A stretch of 64,000 nt of DNA from Candidatus Zixiibacteriota bacterium (GTDB lineage: Bacteria > Zixibacteria > MSB-5A5 > GN15 > FEB-12). Location of the stretch: NCBI GenBank assembly GCA_022571985.1, contig JACZWU010000007.1:89986-153985 (forward strand), written 5' to 3'. The notes beneath the pieces were generated by a model. That model searched no databases and was not told the DNA's origin. It saw nothing but the letters and a program-made list of their open reading frames with translations. Position 1 is the stretch's first letter; every line of letters begins with the position of its first letter. The translations under genes and the position numbers were made by a program. Positions 1-10,421 of the stretch are shown here, in pieces.

Positions 1-561
1 ATTGCAATTTTTCCGGGTTCGCGCGAAGTTGAAATCAAGAGACTATTGTCACCAATGATTGCTGCGACCAGCAGGTTTAATCAGATGTATGGTACCAGAG
101 CGGTTGTGGCTGGCATAAACGGGGCTTTTGACTACGAGTCTGTTTTAAACAAATATCCCGATAGTAATATAGAAATCGTATTTGATGATTCTAGAAACGT
201 TATTTTCGAAAGCAGTCTGGTGTTGACAAAATCTGGAACTACCACCCTTGAGGCAGCCATAATCGGACGTCCGATGGTAGTAGCATACAAGACCGGACTT
301 ATTACTTATTTGATAGCTAAAAATCTGGTAAAGCTTAACAATATAGCCCTAGTAAATTTGATCATGAATGAAACAGTGGTGCCGGAACTGATTCAGGGTC
401 AGGCGACTGAGGAGCGAATGTTTCTTGAACTGGAAAAACTTTACAATAACGAGAATCACTTTAATCTTATAAAAAGTAAGTTAGATTGCCTGCTGTCGGT
501 CCTCGGCGGTCGGGGAGCTTCGCAGCGAGCCGCAAAAATTATCGGAGAGTACCTGCAGTAA
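1..561 (+). CDS. lpxB: Lipid-A-disaccharide synthase, C-terminal part
   Basis: LpxB joins UDP-2,3-diacylglucosamine and lipid X to make the disaccharide core of lipid A at the inner membrane. The window opens inside the gene: frame 1 is open from base 1 and starts with the family's PGSR..E motif (IFPGSREVE), so only about the last 186 of roughly 380 residues are present. A second family block, KSGTTTLEAA near base 235, is the nucleotide-sugar binding region of this GT-B glycosyltransferase. The gene ends 6 bases before waaA and belongs to the same lipid A gene string. The true start lies upstream of the window. Confidence 0.9.
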   Translation: MAIFPGSREVEIKRLLSPMIAATSRFNQMYGTRAVVAGINGAFDYESVLNKYPDSNIEIVFDDSRNVIFESSLVLTKSGTTTLEAAIIGRPMVVAYKTGLITYLIAKNLVKLNNIALVNLIMNETVVPELIQGQATEERMFLELEKLYNNENHFNLIKSKLDCLLSVLGGRGASQRAAKIIGEYLQ

Positions 562-567
562 AAGTAA

Positions 568-1812
568 ATGAAATTTATATATCGCTTTATTACATCGCTT
601 ATTTATCTGTTTTGCAGAGTATATGGACATTCTCGCGCCAAAGCCGGCAGTGAACTCTGGCGCGGGCGGCTGGGCTTGTTTGAGTCCAGCAGCACGGTTG
701 ATATCTGGATACATGCTTCCTCGGTCGGCGAAACCAAGGTTGCCACATATTTGACAGACTATCTTTTGAGACATAAATTCGAACTGCGCATTTATCTTTC
801 GACAATGACTGAAGCCGGACAGAAAGTTGCCAGAACAATTGCAGGCAAGAATGTCATGACTGGTTTTCTGCCGCTCGACCATCCCTCACCGCTTAATCGC
901 ACGCTTGATGTACTCAAACCAAAGATGATGGTAATTACTGAAACGGAAATTTGGCCGAATTTAATCGGGCAGGTTTCGAAGCGTAATATCGAAATAGTTC
1001 TTGTAAACGGCCGCATGTCCGATGCTGCTTTCGGAAAATATAAACTGGCGCGAAAAATGTTCAGGAATATTTTGGGGTGCTATCAGAAACTATTTGTGAA
1101 AACCGCAGCTGACAAGAGCCGCTTCGGATTTTTTGGTGCAGGTACAAGAGACGAACAAGTTATTGTCGCCGGCGATATGAAATTTGATGCCCCGCTGCTG
1201 CCGCGCAGCGCAGGTCGCGTTCAGGAGATTCGCAGCCGAATAGGTGCCTCCCAAAGCGATTTTGTTTTTGTCTGCGGTTCTACTCGTCCGGGCGAAGAAC
1301 AACTTCTGCAGGAACTGGCCAGGACTCTCAAGACAAATTCAGTGCCAATTAAACTGGTGCTAGCGCCGCGCCATGTTGACCGGATTACACAGCTGCAGAA
1401 AGATTTGTCTGTTTCTGGCGATTCTGTTGACTTATATAGTGAGGGAAACTTAAATAGTTCGCTTATTCTGGTAGATAAAATGGGCTGTTTAAATGATTTG
1501 TATCTGGCCGCAAACTTAGCTTTTGTGGGGGGGACCTTAGTTGATATCGGCGGCCACAATCTGCTGGAACCGGTCTGGGCCGGAACACCGGTTTTGTTTG
1601 GACAATCAACAGCTAACGTCAACGAAGCCAAAAAATATATTCTGGAAAACAATTATGGCGCTATGGTGGCTGACGTAACGGAAATGACAGAGCTGGTCAA
1701 AAACTTTATTAACGGTGAGAAAACTTTTTCAATTAAGAAGAGCGATGATTTGTCTCATAGTGCTACCTCGATCGCCGGTGATTATATTCTGCAGAGGTTG
1801 AGCGATGTTTGA
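568..1812 (+). CDS. waaA: 3-deoxy-D-manno-octulosonic acid (KDO) transferase
   Basis: WaaA moves KDO from CMP-KDO onto lipid IVA, building the inner core of LPS on the inner membrane face. The 414 residues match the usual family length. The N-terminus is a hydrophobic anchor (IYRFITSLIYLFCRVYG). The acceptor half contains WIHASSVGE and the segment TETEIWPNL, both typical of the family. The C-terminal half holds GGHNLLEP, the CMP-KDO binding loop of GT30 enzymes. The gene starts 6 bases after lpxB and its last 8 bases overlap lpxK, so translation is probably coupled. How many KDO units it adds cannot be read from the sequence. Confidence 0.93.
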   Translation: MKFIYRFITSLIYLFCRVYGHSRAKAGSELWRGRLGLFESSSTVDIWIHASSVGETKVATYLTDYLLRHKFELRIYLSTMTEAGQKVARTIAGKNVMTGFLPLDHPSPLNRTLDVLKPKMMVITETEIWPNLIGQVSKRNIEIVLVNGRMSDAAFGKYKLARKMFRNILGCYQKLFVKTAADKSRFGFFGAGTRDEQVIVAGDMKFDAPLLPRSAGRVQEIRSRIGASQSDFVFVCGSTRPGEEQLLQELARTLKTNSVPIKLVLAPRHVDRITQLQKDLSVSGDSVDLYSEGNLNSSLILVDKMGCLNDLYLAANLAFVGGTLVDIGGHNLLEPVWAGTPVLFGQSTANVNEAKKYILENNYGAMVADVTEMTELVKNFINGEKTFSIKKSDDLSHSATSIAGDYILQRLSDV

Positions 1813-2893
1813 GTCAATCTGGAAAAAAATTCTCAGACGAAAAGGAATGTCGCCGCTGGCAATTCCGGCACTGCTTTTGTGGATTGTCTCGCTGCTTTAC
1901 CGAATTGGTCTGGCGCTCAATAAAGCGACCAGAGGCAAAGTGGTCACAGTTGACATTCCGGTTGTCTCAATCGGCAATTTGTCTGTCGGCGGCACCGGTA
2001 AAACTCCAATCATTGCCACTCTGGCAGAGTTTTTACTGGAAGAAGGAGTGAAAGTAGGCATTGTCTCGTCGGCCTACGGCAGAAAAAATCAAATCTCTTT
2101 TGTCAAAGAAGCCAGACGGGTGGCGGAGATGTCTGTTGACGATACTGGCGATGAAGTAAAAATGCTGGCCGAACTTCTGCCGCAGGCAATAATTTCTGTG
2201 GACAAATCGAAATCACAGGCGGCTCTAAATGCCCGGAACTCTGACTACGACCTTGATATGCTTTTAATCGATGATGGCTTTCAGCATTTCAGATTAGACA
2301 GAGAGGTTGATATTGTAACCTATGACGGTTCCATTAAAGCCAGAGACTTAAAATTGTTTCCTTATGGAGTTTTGCGGGAGCCGCTCAGTTCGCTTAAGCG
2401 GGCCGATGTTATAATTATTACCCGCGCCAATTTTGCCAGAGATATCGGCACTCTTTGTGTGCGCTTGAAAAAAATTGCTCCAGAAGCAAAAATATATACG
2501 GCCAATTTTAAGCCGAAAGAGATTATCGGGCTTGAGCGGAAACTGCCGGTTAAGTATCTTGAAGATAAAGCTGTCTTTGCCTTTGCAGGCATAGGAAATT
2601 TCCGGGCCTTTGAAAAGCAGGTCCGCACTTTGACTTCGAATCTTGATTTTGCGCTCGAATTCTCAGACCATCAAAATTATACTGACAGGGAAATAGACAA
2701 AATAAGAGATGCAGCCGGGCGCTATGGTTCCGATCTGCTGCTGACTACTGCCAAAGACTGGGTAAAAATAAGAGATTTTGATTTTGGCCGCGAGATTTAC
2801 TATCTTGCTCAAGAGGTAGATTTAGATCCGGGAGAAGAAAAGCTGGTCAAGTATCTGCTCTCTTTTATTAAGACCGGGGAGAAACTGAATTGA
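1805..2893 (+). CDS. lpxK: Tetraacyldisaccharide 4'-kinase
   Basis: LpxK phosphorylates the 4' position of the tetraacyl disaccharide to give lipid IVA, the acceptor used by the neighbouring WaaA. The 362 residues start with a membrane-associating helix. They then show the Walker A loop in its usual family context (GNLSVGGTGKTP, about residues 57-68), followed by the family block LLIDDGFQHF. The gene overlaps waaA by 8 bases and nadB by 4, so it sits in the middle of a coupled operon. The ATG at 1805 is the only start that keeps the N-terminal helix. Confidence 0.93.
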   Translation: MFESIWKKILRRKGMSPLAIPALLLWIVSLLYRIGLALNKATRGKVVTVDIPVVSIGNLSVGGTGKTPIIATLAEFLLEEGVKVGIVSSAYGRKNQISFVKEARRVAEMSVDDTGDEVKMLAELLPQAIISVDKSKSQAALNARNSDYDLDMLLIDDGFQHFRLDREVDIVTYDGSIKARDLKLFPYGVLREPLSSLKRADVIIITRANFARDIGTLCVRLKKIAPEAKIYTANFKPKEIIGLERKLPVKYLEDKAVFAFAGIGNFRAFEKQVRTLTSNLDFALEFSDHQNYTDREIDKIRDAAGRYGSDLLLTTAKDWVKIRDFDFGREIYYLAQEVDLDPGEEKLVKYLLSFIKTGEKLN

Positions 2894-4515
2894 GAGAAAG
2901 GCATTTTGATTTTGTGGTAGTCGGCAGTGGAATCGCCGGGCTGTTCTATGCGCTGGAAGTTGTCTCTCTTAAGCCCGACGCCAAAGTTGCTATCGTTACC
3001 AAAAAGTCCGCCGCAGAGTCCAGCACCAACCGTGCCCAGGGAGGCATTGCGGCAGTTCTTTCCAAAACAGATTCATTTGAACTGCATATTAAAGATACTC
3101 TTGATTGTGGCGGCGGCCTTTGCGATGAAAAAGTAGTGCGGCAAGTTGTCGAGCATGGCCCACGCGTCATCGATGAACTTATTGGTTACGGCGTAAAATT
3201 CAGCAGACATGACGACAGTCTTGATCTGACTCGCGAGGGAGGGCATTCGGTCCAGCGGGTAGTTCATGCCGGTGATTTAACCGGCAAAGAAATAGACAGA
3301 GCGCTTCTTAACGCCTGCAGCTTGTCGGGTTGTATAGAAATGTTTAAAAACAGCATTGTACTCGATTTGATAACAGCATCAGATGACGGAAAAACAGTTT
3401 GCTCAGGTATTTCGGTTCTCAGGGATAACGCCAGTGACAATAGTGAAGAAATCGAGTTATTCCTGTCGCCAGTCACTCTCCTTTCAACTGGTGGATTGTG
3501 TCAGGTCTACCAGCACAATACAAATCCTTCGATCGCAACCGGAGATGGTATAGCCATGGCCTACAGGGCCGGAGCCAGTATTGCCAACCTGGAATTTGTA
3601 CAGTTTCATCCGACTGCCATGTATGCGCCCGGTCAAGCTACTTTCTTAATCTCCGAAGCAGTCCGGGGTGAAGGCGGCAGGCTCATGTCACTCGACGGCC
3701 GTTACCTTATGGAAGAAGCACACCAACTAAAAGACCTGGCTCCGCGCGATGTTGTGGCCAGAACAATTGACAAAGAATTAAAAGACACCCAGGCCGAGCA
3801 TGTCTTGCTTGATATCAGCCACAAAGATTCAGAATTTATAAAAGGGAGATTTCCACATATTTATGCGACCTGTCTCAAATACGGCACAGATATTACCAAA
3901 GAGCCGATACCGGTCGTGCCTTCGGCACACTATGCCTGTGGTGGTTTAAAAACGGACATGGACGGTCAGACAGAAATACGCGGACTGTTTGCCTCGGGCG
4001 AAGTAGCCATGACAGGCATGCATGGCGCCAACCGGCTGGCCTCGAATTCTCTCTTAGAAGCAGTAGTGGTCAGCAAGAACGCCGCACTCAAAACAGTTAG
4101 CGAATTTGAGAAATTAAAAGAGTATCAAATAAATAATTCTGTTACATTAGAACTCATAGACAAAAAAGCAAAGGTTTCTAATATTAATATTGAGAAAACA
4201 CGTGCCCAACTGACAAAAACAATGTCTGAACTGGTCGGGATTGTCCGTTCGGAAAAGAGGCTGCTGTCGGCCTTAGAAAAGATCGAATCACTCCGGCAGA
4301 TTACAGAACAAGAATATGCCAGCACAGCACCAAGTTATGAATTAGTTGAACTTAGAAACCTGGTGACTGTAGCCGAGCTGATTATAAAGTCAGGTTTATG
4401 GCGTAAAGAGTCGCGCGGCTTGCATTTTATGGAAGATTACCCGGCCGAATCAAAGAAATTTGCATTAGATTCCGGCCTTACCAGAAGAATTTCAAAAAGG
4501 AGTGCTCTTGTCTGA
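2890..4515 (+). CDS. nadB: L-aspartate oxidase
   Basis: NadB oxidises L-aspartate to iminoaspartate, the first step of de novo NAD synthesis, using FAD and passing electrons to oxygen or fumarate. The 541 residues show the FAD loop [10 protein letters not shown] near the N-terminus, the block [13 protein letters not shown], the substrate-site HPTAMY, and SAHYACGG followed by [13 protein letters not shown]. All are standard for the succinate dehydrogenase/NadB flavoprotein family. The TTG start overlaps the lpxK stop. No nadA or nadC is seen in the window, so the pathway partners lie elsewhere. The absence of a membrane partner argues against a fumarate reductase subunit. Confidence 0.92.
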   Translation: MRERHFDFVVVGSGIAGLFYALEVVSLKPDAKVAIVTKKSAAESSTNRAQGGIAAVLSKTDSFELHIKDTLDCGGGLCDEKVVRQVVEHGPRVIDELIGYGVKFSRHDDSLDLTREGGHSVQRVVHAGDLTGKEIDRALLNACSLSGCIEMFKNSIVLDLITASDDGKTVCSGISVLRDNASDNSEEIELFLSPVTLLSTGGLCQVYQHNTNPSIATGDGIAMAYRAGASIANLEFVQFHPTAMYAPGQATFLISEAVRGEGGRLMSLDGRYLMEEAHQLKDLAPRDVVARTIDKELKDTQAEHVLLDISHKDSEFIKGRFPHIYATCLKYGTDITKEPIPVVPSAHYACGGLKTDMDGQTEIRGLFASGEVAMTGMHGANRLASNSLLEAVVVSKNAALKTVSEFEKLKEYQINNSVTLELIDKKAKVSNINIEKTRAQLTKTMSELVGIVRSEKRLLSALEKIESLRQITEQEYASTAPSYELVELRNLVTVAELIIKSGLWRKESRGLHFMEDYPAESKKFALDSGLTRRISKRSALV

Positions 4516-6052
4516 TTCTCACCAGATGATTCTGATTCTTGATTTTGGTTCGCAGTACACTCAGCTGATCGCACGCCGGATTCGTGAGTCAAAAGTCTAC
4601 TGTGAAATCGTTCCGTTTAACAGTGACTTATCAAAATATGACAGTTCAAAGATTGCCGGATATATTCTTTCGGGCGGGCCGGCCTCGGTAACAGACCAAG
4701 ACGCTCCCCGGCTTGATAAGGGTTTTTTCAAAAATGGAACTCCCGTTCTTGGCATTTGCTATGGCATGCAGCTCCTGGCCGATCTGTTCGGAGGGCGACT
4801 GGTAAAATCTACCATGCGCGAATATGGCCGGGCATCTTTTAAAACTCTGAACTCAAGTTCTCTTCTTAAAGGTGTTGATAAAGACAGCCAGGTCTGGATG
4901 TCTCACGGTGATTCAATTGAATCTCTGCCGGAGGATTTCCATCTGATTGGTTCAACCGACTCACTTAAAACAGCCGCTATTGCCGACGAGAAAAGAAAAT
5001 TATTTGGTTTGCAGTTTCATCCTGAAGTTTATCATACAAAAGAGGGCAGCAAGATTCTTAATAATTTCCTGTTTGATATTTGCAAGCTCAAAGGTGACTG
5101 GACTACCGAGGCGTTCTTGGAAGAAACTGTCGGCAAAATTCGCAGACAGGTCGGCGACGGTCAGGTAGTAGTTGGCGTATCCGGCGGGGTAGACTCTACA
5201 GTGGCGGCAGTCCTGATATCACGCGCTATCGGGAAAAATCTGCATGCTGTATTTGTTAACAATGGTCTTTTGCGTAAGAATGAATTTGAAGAAGTCAAAG
5301 AACTCTTGAGCCATCTCAAACTCAGCCTGCACGCTGTTGATGCTTCAGAAATGTTTTTGACACGGCTCAAAGATGTAACCGATCCTGAAAAGAAAAGAAA
5401 AATTATCGGCAATACTTTTATCGATGTCTTCGAAGAGCAGGCCGACAAAATCGGAGGTATAGAATTTCTGGCCCAGGGGACTTTGTATCCGGATGTTATC
5501 GAATCGGTCTCTTTTAAGGGCGGACCTTCAGTATCAATTAAAAGTCATCACAATGTTGGCGGTTTAAAAGAGCGCATGAAACTTAAACTGGTCGAACCGC
5601 TAAGAGAACTATTCAAGGACGAAGTACGAGAGCTGGGGCGCTCGCTGGGGTTATCTGAAATGTTTATAGGGCGTCATCCTTTTCCGGGTCCGGGATTGGC
5701 GGTGCGGATATTGGGCGAGGTAACCGCGGAGAGGTGCGATATCTTAAAAGAAGCGGACGCCATTTTTATCGAGCAGCTGCACCATAGAAAAATATACGAT
5801 GATATCTGGCAGGCTTTTGCGGTGCTCCTGCCGATCAAAGCGGTTGGTGTCATGGGTGACAGCCGGACTTATGAAAATGTACTGGTTTTAAGAGCGGTGA
5901 CCTCTGTTGACGGCATGACCGCCGACTGGGCTCGTATTGATAATGAAATACTGGCAGATATTTCTGACAGGATTATTCGCCAGGTAAGCGGCGTTAACAG
6001 AGTCGTTTATGATATATCATCAAAACCTCCGGCGACAATAGAATGGGAATGA
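4508..6052 (+). CDS. guaA: GMP synthase (glutamine-hydrolysing)
   Basis: GuaA converts XMP to GMP with ATP and ammonia taken from glutamine. The N-terminal class I amidotransferase half has the nucleophile in GICYGMQLL and the His-Glu pair in QFHPEV. The middle is an ATP pyrophosphatase domain with the loop [10 protein letters not shown]. The C-terminal dimerisation domain ends in KPPATIEWE, the normal end of the family. I chose the TTG at 4508 because AGGAG at 4498-4502 then sits 5 bases upstream; the longer GTG at 4502 overlaps that ribosome site. An ATG at 4526 is a further option. The gene overlaps the end of nadB by 8 bases. Confidence 0.93.
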   Translation: MSDSHQMILILDFGSQYTQLIARRIRESKVYCEIVPFNSDLSKYDSSKIAGYILSGGPASVTDQDAPRLDKGFFKNGTPVLGICYGMQLLADLFGGRLVKSTMREYGRASFKTLNSSSLLKGVDKDSQVWMSHGDSIESLPEDFHLIGSTDSLKTAAIADEKRKLFGLQFHPEVYHTKEGSKILNNFLFDICKLKGDWTTEAFLEETVGKIRRQVGDGQVVVGVSGGVDSTVAAVLISRAIGKNLHAVFVNNGLLRKNEFEEVKELLSHLKLSLHAVDASEMFLTRLKDVTDPEKKRKIIGNTFIDVFEEQADKIGGIEFLAQGTLYPDVIESVSFKGGPSVSIKSHHNVGGLKERMKLKLVEPLRELFKDEVRELGRSLGLSEMFIGRHPFPGPGLAVRILGEVTAERCDILKEADAIFIEQLHHRKIYDDIWQAFAVLLPIKAVGVMGDSRTYENVLVLRAVTSVDGMTADWARIDNEILADISDRIIRQVSGVNRVVYDISSKPPATIEWE

Positions 6053-6177
6053 TAAATAGAATGGCGATAACCAGCAAGCTAATACTTCTGCGGTTCCTGC
6101 GCGGGCAGCAACCCAAAATTAAATCTGGTAGTCAAGGGACAGATGAGGACCAGTCTTGCGCTGGCCGCCCACAAAAT

Positions 6178-6204
6178 TGTCATTCTCGCGAAGGCGGGAA
6201 TCCA
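6178..6204. repeat. Small dispersed-type hairpin repeat
   Basis: ATTCTCGC at 6182-6189 pairs with GCGGGAAT at 6194-6201 across a 4-base loop, with one T-G wobble. The wording GTCATTCTCGCGAAGGCGGG resembles the very common 'cattcccgcgaaggcggga' elements scattered between genes in many bacterial genomes. It lies in the 171-base gap between guaA and the hydrolase gene and has no U-tract, so it is not a clear terminator. Only one copy is seen in this window. Confidence 0.5.
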
Positions 6205-6223
6205 TCCCTCTAACTACTAGAAA

Positions 6224-7066
6224 ATGAAACTGTTGCGTATGATCTGGATAGCCCTTGCTACAATTGTTGCCGTTTATGCCGCTGTTTGTGCGTACATTTA
6301 TATGGCGCAGGACAGGATGTTTTATTTTCCGACTAAAGATTTTGCTGTAAACCCAGACGACTATGATCTGAAATTCCAGGACATCTTTATAAATGTTGGT
6401 CAGGATGAGACTATTCACGGCTGGTATTTTCCGCAAGCCCGGAGCCAGGAATCTGCCAGAACCGTGTTGTTCTGTCATGGTAACGGCGGCAATATTTCCC
6501 ATCGGATGGAGACTGTCATATTTCTGCTGCAAAGAGGCGTCAACGTCATGATGTTTGACTACCGCGGCTATGGACGTTCATCCGGCAGACCGACAGAAAC
6601 CAATACATATGGCGATGTGAAAGCAGCTTATGACTGGTTGATTACTGAAAAAAGCGCTATACCAAATGACATTATTATTTTTGGACGTTCGTTAGGCGGG
6701 GCGGTGGCGGTTGATCTGGCCTCGAAAGTAAGTTGCGGCGGCCTGATAGTGGAATCTACCTTTGATTCGGCCATAGAAATGGCTAAAGGTTACTTTCCGC
6801 TTTTTCCGGCCGGACTCTTAATAAAATACAGTTATAATTCGATCAGCAAGATTTCGAAAGTTGATTGTCTTAAGCTTTTCACGCATTCGCCTGTGGATGA
6901 TCTGGTGCCGTTTGAGAGAGGCAAGAGACTTTTTGAGGCAGCACCGGAACCCAAAACGTTTTTCGAGATTTCCGGCGGACATAACGAACGCACTTATCTT
7001 GATGATCCGGGCTATATTACAGTAATTGACAACTTGCTTAAGCAAGATGGTGCCGGCAGAAACTAA
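6224..7066 (+). CDS. Membrane-anchored alpha/beta hydrolase
   Basis: A serine hydrolase of the alpha/beta fold, 280 residues, close in style to the BEM46/ABHD13 group; the substrate is unknown. A single N-terminal membrane helix (about residues 5-25) would hold it at the membrane with the catalytic domain outside the cytoplasm. FCHGNGGN supplies the oxyanion region and DYRGYGRSSG is a family hallmark. The nucleophile elbow is FGRSLGG (about residue 166). The acid is probably the Asp in HSPVDDLVP and the base the His in GGHNERTY. No good ribosome site precedes the ATG at 6224; an ATG at 6239 is possible. It stands alone between guaA and the next promoter. Confidence 0.8.
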   Translation: MKLLRMIWIALATIVAVYAAVCAYIYMAQDRMFYFPTKDFAVNPDDYDLKFQDIFINVGQDETIHGWYFPQARSQESARTVLFCHGNGGNISHRMETVIFLLQRGVNVMMFDYRGYGRSSGRPTETNTYGDVKAAYDWLITEKSAIPNDIIIFGRSLGGAVAVDLASKVSCGGLIVESTFDSAIEMAKGYFPLFPAGLLIKYSYNSISKISKVDCLKLFTHSPVDDLVPFERGKRLFEAAPEPKTFFEISGGHNERTYLDDPGYITVIDNLLKQDGAGRN

Positions 7067-7087
7067 AATCAGGCTTATGCTATTTGT

Positions 7088-7116
7088 TTGACAATCAGAG
7101 ACGGTGCCGTTATAAT
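7088..7116 (+). promoter_or_regulatory. Consensus sigma-70 promoter
   Basis: TTGACA at 7088-7093 and TATAAT at 7111-7116 are separated by exactly 17 bases, a perfect match to the housekeeping promoter consensus. Transcription should start near 7123, giving a leader of about 40 bases before the polyprenyl synthase ATG at 7165. Confidence 0.85.
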
Positions 7117-7164
7117 TTGCTCTTAACTTGTATTATATAAAGGCGATAGGACAGATAAGCTAAG

Positions 7165-8151
7165 ATGCTTGATATCAACAAGATGCTCGAATACACCAAA
7201 CCGGTCAGCGCCGATTTGGAGCGCTTTGACAAGCGACTTAGCGATTATCTCAGAGGTGACTCGCCTTTGATTTCTTCAATCGCCCGGCATCTGCTGCGTT
7301 CCCGCGGCAAAAGAATACGGCCGGCTTTTCTCTTTTTAACTTCCAGAGCCTCTGATAATTATTCTGAGTTTGCAGTCGAAGCATCGCTGGCTATTGAGCT
7401 GATTCACACTGCTACCTTGCTGCACGATGATGTGGTAGATGAATCGGATCTCCGCAGAGGTCAGTCATCGATAAACAAACAATGGACAAATCTCATCTCG
7501 GTTCTGATGGGAGATTATCTTTTTGCCAAGGCTTTTCGGATAATGGTGGAGTCGGAGTCAGTACAGCTTATGCGGGCGATTTCCAAAGCGACCGAAAGAG
7601 TTTCAGTCGGGGAACTTCGCCAGATAGAAGAAACCGGCAATTATGATATTTCCGAAGATGAATATGTCAGTATCATTGCTGATAAGACAGCTTCGCTTTT
7701 CAGCGTTTCTTGCGAGACAGGTCCGATTCTAAACAAGAGAACTGAAAAAGAACGCCGTCAGCTGGCCCAGTTCGGTGAAAAGATTGGCATTGCTTTTCAG
7801 ATTGCTGACGACCTGCTTGATTTTGTGGGAGAACTTGACGTTACCGGCAAAGAACCGGGCAACGACGTCATGACCGGCAAGGTTACTCTGCCGCTTATAT
7901 ATTCGTTAAAGAAATCAAACGACAGCAGCCGCCGGGAGATAATGAAATATCTTGATGACTCCGCGGAAAACAAGGATGCTTTTGATAAAGTATACAAGTT
8001 TGTTATCGAATCAGGAGGGATTGAATACGCTTATAATAAGGCGACTGAGTTAAGTCAGCAGGGGCTTGATGTTATTTCCGGAATGAATTCCTCGATCTAT
8101 CAGGAGAGCCTCAACGATATGGTTCGCTTTGCCATAAAGAGAGCTTCATAA
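7165..8151 (+). CDS. ispB: Polyprenyl diphosphate synthase (octaprenyl/heptaprenyl type)
   Basis: A trans-type prenyltransferase that extends farnesyl or geranylgeranyl diphosphate with isopentenyl diphosphate to make the side chain of quinones. The 328 residues carry the first aspartate-rich motif in LLHDDVVDE (about residues 89-97) and the second in FQIADDLLDF (about 211-220). SRGKRIRPAF supplies the substrate-binding Lys-Arg. The length and the gap between the two motifs fit long-chain synthases (C35-C50) better than IspA, but chain length cannot be read off directly. Its strong private promoter at 7088-7116 suggests steady expression. The product would feed the quinone pool used by ETF-QO further along. 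Confidence 0.88.
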   Translation: MLDINKMLEYTKPVSADLERFDKRLSDYLRGDSPLISSIARHLLRSRGKRIRPAFLFLTSRASDNYSEFAVEASLAIELIHTATLLHDDVVDESDLRRGQSSINKQWTNLISVLMGDYLFAKAFRIMVESESVQLMRAISKATERVSVGELRQIEETGNYDISEDEYVSIIADKTASLFSVSCETGPILNKRTEKERRQLAQFGEKIGIAFQIADDLLDFVGELDVTGKEPGNDVMTGKVTLPLIYSLKKSNDSSRREIMKYLDDSAENKDAFDKVYKFVIESGGIEYAYNKATELSQQGLDVISGMNSSIYQESLNDMVRFAIKRAS

Positions 8152-8228
8152 TTTTTCAATTGTCAAAAATAAACAGTTTTGGGCCGGCGTAAATTAAACT
8201 CTCTTAAGTCAATTCAGGTATAACATAA

Positions 8229-10400
8229 ATGTTCGGCTATGATGACTTATCAATAAATTTTCTGACAGCAAGCCCGCTGGCGGTCTGGCTGATGCTGCTG
8301 GTTCTGACAGCTCTGGCAGTTTTTACATACTACCGTACCAATCCGCCGCTGCCCCGTTATTTGAAAATTATTTTAGGCAGCCTGCGTCTTCTGGCAATAG
8401 TCATGCTGATGCTGGCGCTGCTGGAACCGGTCATAAGTTTCAGCCGCAGCTATGAGCGTCCCCGGCGTATTTCTTTTCTGATCGACCGTTCAGATAGTAT
8501 GGAAAAAGTAGAAAATGGAAAAACCCGCCGGGCCAGAGTTGATTCACTTTTGTCATTATCTCTGTTTGAAAAACTACAGAGCGAGGCTTCTTTGGAAAAG
8601 TATTATTTTGCTGATATTATCTCTGCTGACGTTGCTGATATTTCCAGAGATAAGACTGCCATTGGTGATATTCTCTATGACATAGAAAGAATGGAGCTTT
8701 CTGAAGCTGTCGACTATCGTTTTATCTTAACAGATGGCAGTTCGAACTTTGGCAGGGATGTCTCGGCGGCGTCAGAGAATCTGTCCAGGCCTCTGTTTGC
8801 AATTGATATGGCCGCCGGCGGCAGTGAGTCGGACATTGCTATTAGTAAAATCGACTTTAATCCGGTTTTATTTGTCGGGCAGATTTCTTCAGTAAAGGTC
8901 AGCCTGAGCTGGCAGGGGCAGCTGCCGGAGAAAGTAATTGTGCGGCTGTCTGATTCCAGCAAAGTCTTAAAAGAGGCAAGTTTCCGGGCGACTCAGGAAA
9001 ATGGTCTGGCAGAGATAAGTCTTAAATACATTCCCGCAGGTCCCGGTCATAAAATTCTTAAAGTCAGCATTCCTCAGCTTAAAGGGGAGAGAAACAAACA
9101 GAACAATTCCCGTTCGTTTGCAGTCAAAGTATTAAAAAGTAAGATGTCAGTTCTGCTGGTGTCATCAAGACCGGATTACGAAGTTGGTTTTTTTAAAAGG
9201 TTATTTGAAAAATCAGACCGCTACGATATAAAGCTGCTTCAGACAGGCCAGAAAGCGCCCGCCCAAAAACTGAACTTTCCCGCTAAGCAGACAGAAATAA
9301 ACCGGTACGACCTGATTATTTTGCACGACCCCGACCCTCGCAGCTTACAGCAGTGGCGGCAGGTTATTGTCTCGTATCTTAACGACCGCGGCGGTTCTCT
9401 CTGGCTGTTATTGGGTGAGCAGTTTGCAGCGCGCGGTCCTGTTGGCTGGTTTAACGAATTGATGCCGTTTTATCAGAGTGCAAAATCGAATCTGCAATAC
9501 CGGGAGTTTCACGCCGAGCCTGTCGAGGGCAGTTTACTGCACCCGGCCAATCGGCTGGCCGCTGACCAGACTTCGATAAGACTGGCCTGGTCTGAGATTC
9601 CTCCGTTTAAATCTCTGGTCGTCATGGATGAACTTGACCCGGACGGCATAATTCTCTCAGAAACGGCCGATCTGAAGCAACCATCAAAGCGCCTGCCGGT
9701 AAGTGGCTATAAACGTCACGGTCCGGGGCGTGTTTTTGTCAGCGCCGCTTTACCATTCTGGTCCTGGGAGTTTGACAGCTACAGTTTTGAGTCGGGCGAA
9801 AAGTTTTTTGAAAAATTTGTCGAGGGCACGGCCAGTTGGTTAACTGTCAAAGAAGACCTGGAGCCGCTGCGAATCAGTCCGGTCAGAAAAGTTTTCAGCC
9901 GGGGCGAGGCTGTCAGGTTCGAAGGTTTCGCTTTCGACCTCGGTTTCAGACCTCTGCCGGGTGTCTCGGGAAATATCGAGCTGACCGGGCAGCAGGGACA
10001 AGAAACGGTTCTCTCAGACCTGATCCCTTATAAAGAAGGTGAGTTTAGAGCGGAGATTTTTAATCTGTCATCGGGCAATTACAGCTGGACGGGCAAATTT
10101 GAAAAAGACGGCCGTATCATACAGGAAGAAACTGGAAAGATTCTGGTGGAATCTTTCACACTCGAAGAGTTTGACTTAAGCGGCCATATAACCGAGATGA
10201 CAGCCATGGCCGCCCGGACAGGCGGCAAGTACTTTAAGTTCGACAAATTTGATGAAGCTATCGCGGCTCTGGATCTGCGGCCGGTCGAAGTATCCGAAAC
10301 CGGTGAAATAACTTTGTGGGGGAAACTCTGGCTGTTGCTTTTGTTTTTAAGTGCGCTTTCATTAGAATGGCTGTTGAGGAAAATATTTCAGTTAATCTGA
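8229..10400 (+). CDS. Membrane protein with von Willebrand A and glutamine-amidotransferase-like regions
   Basis: A 723-residue protein of unknown function. Two hydrophobic segments near residues 15-30 and 40-65 are followed by a VWA domain with the metal site LIDRSDSME (about residue 85). An Ig-like stretch comes next. A region around residues 355-410 (YDLIILHDPDP, then SLWLLLGEQ) resembles the ThuA/class I amidotransferase-like fold without a visible catalytic cysteine. The last 25 residues form another membrane helix. This layout matches BatA-type and 'VWA plus GATase-like' membrane proteins common in Planctomycetes and Bacteroidetes relatives. It is followed 21 bases later by the dehydrogenase gene, but no functional link is obvious. 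Confidence 0.7.
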   Translation: MFGYDDLSINFLTASPLAVWLMLLVLTALAVFTYYRTNPPLPRYLKIILGSLRLLAIVMLMLALLEPVISFSRSYERPRRISFLIDRSDSMEKVENGKTRRARVDSLLSLSLFEKLQSEASLEKYYFADIISADVADISRDKTAIGDILYDIERMELSEAVDYRFILTDGSSNFGRDVSAASENLSRPLFAIDMAAGGSESDIAISKIDFNPVLFVGQISSVKVSLSWQGQLPEKVIVRLSDSSKVLKEASFRATQENGLAEISLKYIPAGPGHKILKVSIPQLKGERNKQNNSRSFAVKVLKSKMSVLLVSSRPDYEVGFFKRLFEKSDRYDIKLLQTGQKAPAQKLNFPAKQTEINRYDLIILHDPDPRSLQQWRQVIVSYLNDRGGSLWLLLGEQFAARGPVGWFNELMPFYQSAKSNLQYREFHAEPVEGSLLHPANRLAADQTSIRLAWSEIPPFKSLVVMDELDPDGIILSETADLKQPSKRLPVSGYKRHGPGRVFVSAALPFWSWEFDSYSFESGEKFFEKFVEGTASWLTVKEDLEPLRISPVRKVFSRGEAVRFEGFAFDLGFRPLPGVSGNIELTGQQGQETVLSDLIPYKEGEFRAEIFNLSSGNYSWTGKFEKDGRIIQEETGKILVESFTLEEFDLSGHITEMTAMAARTGGKYFKFDKFDEAIAALDLRPVEVSETGEITLWGKLWLLLLFLSALSLEWLLRKIFQLI

Positions 10401-10421
10401 CTAAAGAAATAAAAGGGAAAA

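Noticed and set aside
1221-1652. 143-codon minus-strand open frame inside waaA
   Set aside because: Ser/Arg-rich shadow of waaA with no family signature and no ribosome site.
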